Positions 61,601 to 64,000 of a stretch of DNA of 64,000 nt are shown here, in pieces (position 1 is the first letter of the stretch; each line of letters begins with the position of its first letter). The notes beneath the pieces are model-generated. The model had not been told where the DNA came from, did no database searches, and saw only the letters and a program-made list of their open reading frames with translations. The position numbers and the translations under genes were made by a program. Source of the stretch: Serilophus lunatus (Eukaryota; Chordata; Aves; Passeriformes; Eurylaimidae). The DNA lies in assembly GCA_013399895.1 (NCBI GenBank), contig VXBA01000125.1:996104-1060103 (forward strand), in the 5' to 3' direction.

Positions 61601-61804
61601 AACAACATCCTTTGCTTCCCTGGCTCATGTTGGGTATTTGTCCCCCCTTCGCCCCCTTCCCAGCGCCAGCCCAGGCTGGTTCAGGAGGCTGAGGATCGAG
61701 CTCTCTCCCCACTCACCTCTGGGCTGGGGAGGGGCCCCGCACACCCCGGAGCTCTGCAGGACAAGCAGCAAAGAGAGCAGCAAGGCAGAGAAAATGCTGT
61801 CCAT
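43631..61804 (-). CDS. MATN1: Matrilin-1 (cartilage matrix protein), eight coding exons
   Basis: Joined exons: 61804-61717, 58254-57908, 52382-52160, 49931-49806, 49553-49140, 47496-47344, 45204-45124, 43680-43631. Together they give 1482 nt, 493 residues plus stop, the length I recall for chicken matrilin-1. Matrilin-1 is a secreted, disulfide-linked trimer of cartilage matrix that binds aggrecan and collagen fibrils. Domains: signal peptide 1-23; vWA1 about 39-216 with MIDAS residues D45, S47, S49, the GTMTG loop at 115-119 and D152; EGF module 220-261 with six cysteines (225, 232, 236, 245, 247, 260); vWA2 about 272-448 with MIDAS D278, S280, S282; C455 and C457 for interchain bonds; coiled coil about 458-493. 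N74 is in an N-S-T sequon. All splice phases agree and no frameshift or internal stop is present, so the gene looks intact. Exon borders were read by hand from splice signals and the known protein. Confidence 0.97.
43735..43990 (+). mobile_element. CR1 LINE 3' fragment inside MATN1 intron 7
   Basis: Sense on the plus strand, so antisense to MATN1. It has the GCACAGGTTGGGCAGAGAAG block and ends AACCATTCTATAATTCCATG. It lies 54 bp from exon 8 and 36 bp from the U12 branch site. Confidence 0.87.
44896..45085 (-). mobile_element. CR1 LINE 3' fragment inside MATN1 intron 7
   Basis: The antisense tail reads GGATCACAGGATCTTTGAGG, TTGGAAAAGACCTCCAAGGT and CACTGAGTCCAACCTTTGAG. It is in sense with MATN1 and starts within 40 bp of the U12 donor. 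Confidence 0.82.
45124..45204 (-). CDS. MATN1: MATN1 exon 7: hinge cysteines and start of coiled coil
   Basis: The acceptor is CCACAG|AGGAAG. The 81 nt encode residues 451-477, EEDPCECKSIVKF and then heptads running to LQQK. C455 and C457 are the known interchain disulfide cysteines of the trimer. The downstream splice donor is not GT: the exon ends ...AGAAAC and the intron starts ATATCCTTT. Confidence 0.95.
45205..47343 (-). other. MATN1: MATN1 intron 6
   Basis: The 2139 bp of AT-rich sequence have standard GT-AG ends. No repeat family or exon was recognised inside it. Confidence 0.85.
47344..47496 (-). CDS. MATN1: MATN1 exon 6: end of vWA domain 2
   Basis: The acceptor is CTCTCAG|GCTTTAGG and the donor GTTG|GTGAGA. 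The 153 nt encode residues 400-450, starting GFRMFAVGVGNAVEDELR and ending KKLQMKICV. The final cysteine closes the second vWA domain. Confidence 0.95.
47497..49139 (-). other. MATN1: MATN1 intron 5
   Basis: The 1643 bp have standard ends and one CR1 fragment at 48697-48835. Nothing else is recognised. Confidence 0.85.
48697..48835 (-). mobile_element. CR1 LINE 3' tail in MATN1 intron 5
   Basis: The antisense reads GAGACCTTAAGCTCCACTTC, CCATGGGCAGGGACACCTCC, ACTATCCCAGGTTGCTCCAA and GGGGCAGCCACAGCTTCTCC. The similarity stops abruptly after that. Confidence 0.8.
49140..49553 (-). CDS. MATN1: MATN1 exon 5: most of vWA domain 2
   Basis: The acceptor is CTTCAG|CTTGC and the donor TCAG|GTAGGG. 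The 414 nt encode residues 262-399. It contains the MIDAS motif DGSKS (278-282), the loop KGTMTGQALKYLVD and the strand KVGIVFTDGRSQDY. Both flanking codons are split. This is the longest coding exon and gives the clearest family match in the window. Confidence 0.97.
49806..49931 (-). CDS. MATN1: MATN1 exon 4: EGF-like module
   Basis: The acceptor is TTGCAG|TGGTG and the donor AGTG|GTAGGT. The 126 nt are in symmetric phase 1-1, typical for a shuffled EGF exon. Residues 220-261 contain six cysteines in EGF spacing and the pattern CxCKEGFTLNSDGKTC. Compared with chicken as I recall it, small changes occur in the middle loop (VCVSTPGAY). Intron 4, which follows, is only 252 bp. Confidence 0.96.
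49932..52159 (-). other. MATN1: MATN1 intron 3
   Basis: The 2228 bp carry a well-preserved CR1 3' end at 51811-52090, close to exon 3. The remainder is unremarkable, with no second gene visible. Confidence 0.85.
51811..52090 (+). mobile_element. CR1 LINE 3' fragment in MATN1 intron 3
   Basis: It contains GGGAATGGCTTCCCAGTGCC, GGCCCTGGCCCAGGTTGGGC, GAGTGTCCAAGGCCAGGTTG and the tail CCAACCCAACCCATCCCATA. It is near-identical in blocks to the 12928-13256 and 63220-63648 copies. Confidence 0.9.
52160..52382 (-). CDS. MATN1: MATN1 exon 3: C-terminal part of vWA domain 1
   Basis: The acceptor is ATACAG|GTGGCG and the donor TGTG|GTAAGT. The 223 nt encode residues 146-219 plus one base. It begins VAIVVTDGRPQDG, supplying the third MIDAS aspartate (D152), and ends KLTHKFQEAFC, the cysteine that closes the first domain. 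A CR1 copy lies 70 bp downstream in intron 3. Confidence 0.96.
52560..52830 (+). mobile_element. CR1 LINE 3' fragment, second subfamily, in MATN1 intron 2
   Basis: It contains GAATGGCGCAGAGTTGTGTC, CAAGGGTCTCCTTTGCCCAG and GAGGGTTGGGATGATCCTCT, ending CATATCCTGGGATGTGACTG. It is a sister of the 20781-21040 copy. Confidence 0.88.
53815..54020 (-). mobile_element. CR1 LINE 3' fragment, second subfamily, in MATN1 intron 2
   Basis: The antisense reads GAATCACAGAACCACAGATG, CATCCAGTCCAGCTCCTGGC, AACCCTCCTGGAGCTCTGGC and TGGGGAGCCTGGGCAGTGCC. It is more diverged than the sister copies. Confidence 0.82.
56170..56270 (+). mobile_element. CR1 LINE 3' tail in MATN1 intron 2
   Basis: It reads GTGGCCCTGCTTGAGCACAA, then AGATCCCTTCCAACCTCAAC and CTTTCTGGGATTCTGTCTCT, the older type of avian CR1 3' end. 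Confidence 0.75.
57908..58254 (-). CDS. MATN1: MATN1 exon 2: N-terminal part of vWA domain 1
   Basis: The acceptor is CTCCAG|GC and the donor AAG|GTAAGTA. The 347 nt encode residues 30-145. The exon carries the first-domain MIDAS motif DSSRS (45-49), the NST glycosylation sequon at 74-76 and the metal-loop segment STGTMTG. It ends at SPNFNK in phase 0. The first codon (GGC, Gly30) is split with exon 1. An open frame on the opposite strand at 58052-58594 is only its shadow. Confidence 0.96.
58255..61716 (-). other. MATN1: MATN1 intron 1
   Basis: The intron is 3462 bp with GT-AG ends. It contains a CR1 fragment at 58505-58997 and a poly-T tract near 60390-60412. The rest is unique-looking AT-rich sequence. 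No additional exon is evident on either strand. Confidence 0.85.
58505..58997 (+). mobile_element. CR1 LINE fragment lacking its 3' tail, MATN1 intron 1
   Basis: At about 490 bp it is the longest CR1 stretch here. It includes an upstream part (GGAGATGGGGAAGGGCCTGG, GGTGGAGAAGAGGAGACTGA), then the second-subfamily block TCAGGCCAAGGGTCTCCTTT. It stops after GGCTGCCAGAGCCC, where the sister copies continue about 110 bp to the tail. Confidence 0.82.
61717..61804 (-). CDS. MATN1: MATN1 exon 1 (coding part): signal peptide
   Basis: The start codon is at 61804, with G at -3 and G at +4 (good initiation context). It encodes 29 full codons plus one base: MDSIFSALLLSLLLVL, then a short stretch ending APPQPR. 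The hydrophobic core and small residues before A24 make a classical secretion signal. The donor reads AGAG|GTGAGT. The frame stays open further upstream to 62023, but that extension is proline/serine-rich, lacks matrilin similarity and would bury the signal peptide, so the inner ATG is preferred. Confidence 0.95.
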
Positions 61805-61863
61805 GGCTGTGCAGGAGCCGGAGGCGGGATGGAGAGTGGAGAGCAGGAGCCTTGGCCCAGAGG

Positions 61864-61869
61864 TATTAA
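61864..61869 (-). promoter_or_regulatory. MATN1: TATA-like motif of MATN1
   Basis: The minus strand reads TTAATA 60 bp before the start codon, which would give a short 5' UTR of roughly 30 nt. A CACGTG E-box lies further upstream at 61908-61913. No transcript start can be seen from sequence alone, so this is a positional call. Confidence 0.4.
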
Positions 61870-63219
61870 CCTGCCCTTCCTTGGGGAGGCAGAGAGCCAA
61901 GCCCTGACACGTGTTGAGGGGCCGGGGGGGCTCCGAGGGGAGAGGGACAAGTGAGAGGGAACTGGGAGAAAATCTTGCACGAAGGTGGGGAGGGGGAGGA
62001 TGTCCAGCCCTGCCTGCCCCCATCCCTCCACAATGCCTTCATTGCCGGGGGAAGGGGATGGGAAGCTGTAAAGGGGACCCGCAGCAGGATGGTATGTGGG
62101 GAATCTGGGACTGGAACAGTGGGAGCACTGAGCCCAGCCCTGGGGAACTGGGGTTGACCTGTCAGTCACCAGCTCCTGCCCGCAAAGCCTGGGCTGTGCC
62201 ATGATAAGCAAACGGGCTGCGGTGTGTCGGGCAAAGCCCAGGGAGAGGGGGACGGGACCAGCATCGCACAAACCATCCCTCGGTGCCCGCGTGTGCCCGG
62301 CCCCGGCACGGGATCGGGGGCTTTGCTGCCTTGGTGGGTGAATGGTCGGTGGCAGGAGGAGGGGAGAGGAAGAGGAAAAGGAGAGGAAGGTTTGGGGATG
62401 CGGAATAAATTTCTTCCTGCAGGAAACAGCTCCTTCTCTGTGTGTTACTTCTCAGGCTGCGCCCCTGTGCAGCGAGCGGGGAGGGGGAGAGGGCTCAGCA
62501 GCCTAAACGAGATAAATAGAGAAGGAACTCGGGATAGACAAACAGATTAGGAGTTTGATTTAGTTTTATAGTGCAGCGTTCAGGTCCGTACACATGAGGG
62601 AGATACAGCTCCTGCCACAGAAAGCCAATAATCTAAATCAACAAATAAGACTGATGATGCTGCAAGTGAGCCAAAATCCAATGTTTTCTTTGTGAGAGAG
62701 CAGCGGGGAGGTTTGGTACCAGGGTAAGAGGAGTTTAATGATGGGTTTGTCACAAAGCAGTGCATCTATTTTCTTTTTTTTAACTACTGTTTTACACTAT
62801 TGACAGCTGATTAAAGCCCTTCTCCTCTGATGGATTAGTCTTTGCTCACCTTTCCAGTTGCACAGCCTTGGATCAATTATCCATTTAATCTGTGTTGGGT
62901 TAGTGCAGTGCCATGCAAACTACCTTTAACTCAAAGCCCAGTTTCTCTTCCCTTATCCAGAGCCTCTCTTTATCCAAAAGCTCTTCAACAGAGCCCGGGA
63001 GCTCCTGTGGAGAAAGGCTCTTTGATTAGGAAAAAAAGGACCTGTCCTTAGTGAAGCTGCCAGGCTGCTCTGAGCCCTTTCAACGTTAAAAGTGTTAATT
63101 AAAAAGCTAAAAGATGGCAATGTCCTCATGCAAAATCAGCCTGGATTTGTCCCACCAGGTCCACACCATCAATCAGAGGCTTTCAACCATCTCAGGGCCT
63201 AGCTGGGAAATTTTAGCCA
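61870..63219. other. MATN1 upstream region
   Basis: GC-rich close to the gene (61.9-62.5 kb) and more AT-rich beyond. Apart from the paired SOX site and E-box, no repeat or neighbouring-gene exon was recognised. Confidence 0.6.
62030..62044 (-). promoter_or_regulatory. MATN1: Inverted paired SOX-type sites (Pe1-like element) upstream of MATN1
   Basis: The plus strand reads ACAATG, four bases, then CATTG: two SOX half-sites in opposite orientation, about 226 bp upstream of the ATG. Dimeric SOX9 sites of this layout control cartilage genes, and the chicken MATN1 proximal promoter is known to hold a conserved element (Pe1) with paired SOX9 sites. Assigning this pair to Pe1 is inference from position and spacing. 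Confidence 0.6.
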
Positions 63220-63648
63220 GAAGGAACAAATGCTCCAGATGTGGGATGGAACAGCTCTCCTGTGAGGAAAGGCTGAGACAATTGGGATTGTTCAGCCTGG
63301 AGAAGAGAAGCTTTGGGGTGACCTAATTGTGGCCGTCCAGGACCTTCCAGGAGCTACAAGGAAGATGGAGAGAGAACTTTGGAGGGCCTGGAGGGACAGG
63401 ACACAGGGAACGGCTTCCCAGTGCCAGAGGGCAGGGAGAGATGGGATAATGGGGAGAAATCCTTCCCTGGGAGGGTGGGGAGGCCCTGGCCCAGGTTGGG
63501 CAGAGAAGCTGTGGCTGCCCCATCCCTGGGAGTGTCCAAGGCCAGGTTGGAGCCACCTGGGAGAGTGGGAGGTGTCCCTGCCCAGGGCAGGGGGTTTGGA
63601 ATTAGATTACCTTGAAAAGTCCCTTCCAACCCAAATCATTCCATGATG
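63220..63648 (+). mobile_element. CR1 LINE 3' fragment upstream of MATN1
   Basis: It begins AGGAACAAATGCTCCAGATG, passes through TGTTCAGCCTGGAGAAGAGA and GGTGACCTAATTGTGGCCGT, then the standard 3' block, and ends AACCCAAATCATTCCATGAT. It is about 430 bp with a complete 3' end. Confidence 0.9.
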
Positions 63649-64000
63649 AACATGGTTTATGCATGGTTTATTGTGCACATCCATGAACACAAACCTTCTC
63701 TGTTCACATCTTTCATGGCTGTGTTTATGAAATGGATTTAGATGAGTGCTGATATATATAAACCCTATTCACTGATACCCTCGTGTGCATTTATCCACAG
63801 AACTACATTTGCCCCCCAAATATATAGAACAGCTACACCCACACATTTATAATTATGAGGGAACAAAGTGAAATAAAAGCATAAAATTTGGGAGATTTTG
63901 CCCCAGACCTGGCTATGATGAGGTTTCTCCTGTTACTCTGCTGTGCAGACAAGGATCTCTTGGTGCAGACAGTACTCACTTGCCATGAATAGGGATCATT
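63649..64000. other. Gene-free end of window
   Basis: AT-rich unique sequence after the CR1 tail. A donor-like GTGAGTA on the minus strand near 63975 is noted but no exon can be supported. Confidence 0.5.

Noticed and set aside
61625..62023. In-frame upstream extension of MATN1 exon 1 from an ATG at 62023
   Set aside because: It adds a proline-rich leader with no matrilin similarity, crosses the TATA-like motif and would bury the signal peptide. The ATG at 61804 has good context and gives the expected 493 residues.
63960..64000. Possible exon end of a neighbouring minus-strand gene (CAA|GTGAGTA)
   Set aside because: One donor-like match at the window edge, with about 25 bases of putative exon and no recognisable protein. 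LAPTM5 is the expected neighbour, but the residues did not match what I know of it.

Overview
The window is vertebrate nuclear DNA from a bird, most likely a songbird. The evidence is the many CR1 LINE fragments with avian-type 3' tails (both orientations, about 25 recognisable copies), the intron-rich gene structure, and one gene that can be rebuilt end to end as avian matrilin-1 (MATN1, cartilage matrix protein). Single ambiguous bases at 1613, 8555 and 32571 suggest a draft assembly.

MATN1 lies on the minus strand from the start codon at 61804 to the stop codon at 43631. Eight coding exons (88, 347, 223, 126, 414, 153, 81 and 50 nt) splice in frame into 493 residues: signal peptide, vWA domain 1, one EGF module, vWA domain 2 and a C-terminal coiled coil. 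Introns 1-6 have GT-AG ends. Intron 7, between the two coiled-coil exons, has U12-type AT-AC ends, with an ATATCCTTT donor and a TCCTTAAC branch site. Upstream of exon 1 are a TATA-like motif and an inverted pair of SOX-type sites resembling the SOX9-responsive proximal promoter element known from chicken MATN1. No canonical AATAAA was found for the 3' end, only ATTAAA variants.

From 1 to about 42,300 I find no protein-coding gene. All open frames there are short, lack recognisable domains, or run through repeats. The region holds CR1 fragments, several minisatellites (53-bp units near 5.7 kb, 22-bp units at 16.6 kb, 38-50-bp units at 23.5 kb, 17-bp units at 34.4 kb, 19-bp units at 37.5 kb), a (GGAT)n tract at 40.1 kb, a 176-192-bp tandem duplication at 8.0-8.4 kb, and AT-rich homeobox-motif stretches that look like conserved non-coding elements. 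In other vertebrates a long gene-poor interval flanks MATN1 on this side, so these may be distal enhancers.

Two distant segments (about 5.65-6.25 kb and 23.46-24.18 kb) share the order minisatellite, AATAAA-bearing core, GAGGC(C/T)GTT(C/T)TGC motif, TTAACCTG motif. I read them as diverged relatives of one dispersed element, probably avian endogenous-retrovirus LTR remnants. I found no unknown gene system. The most notable items are the U12 intron with opposed CR1 copies close to both its splice sites, the paired SOX site, the LTR-like pair, and the 19-bp array that is open in all three forward frames.
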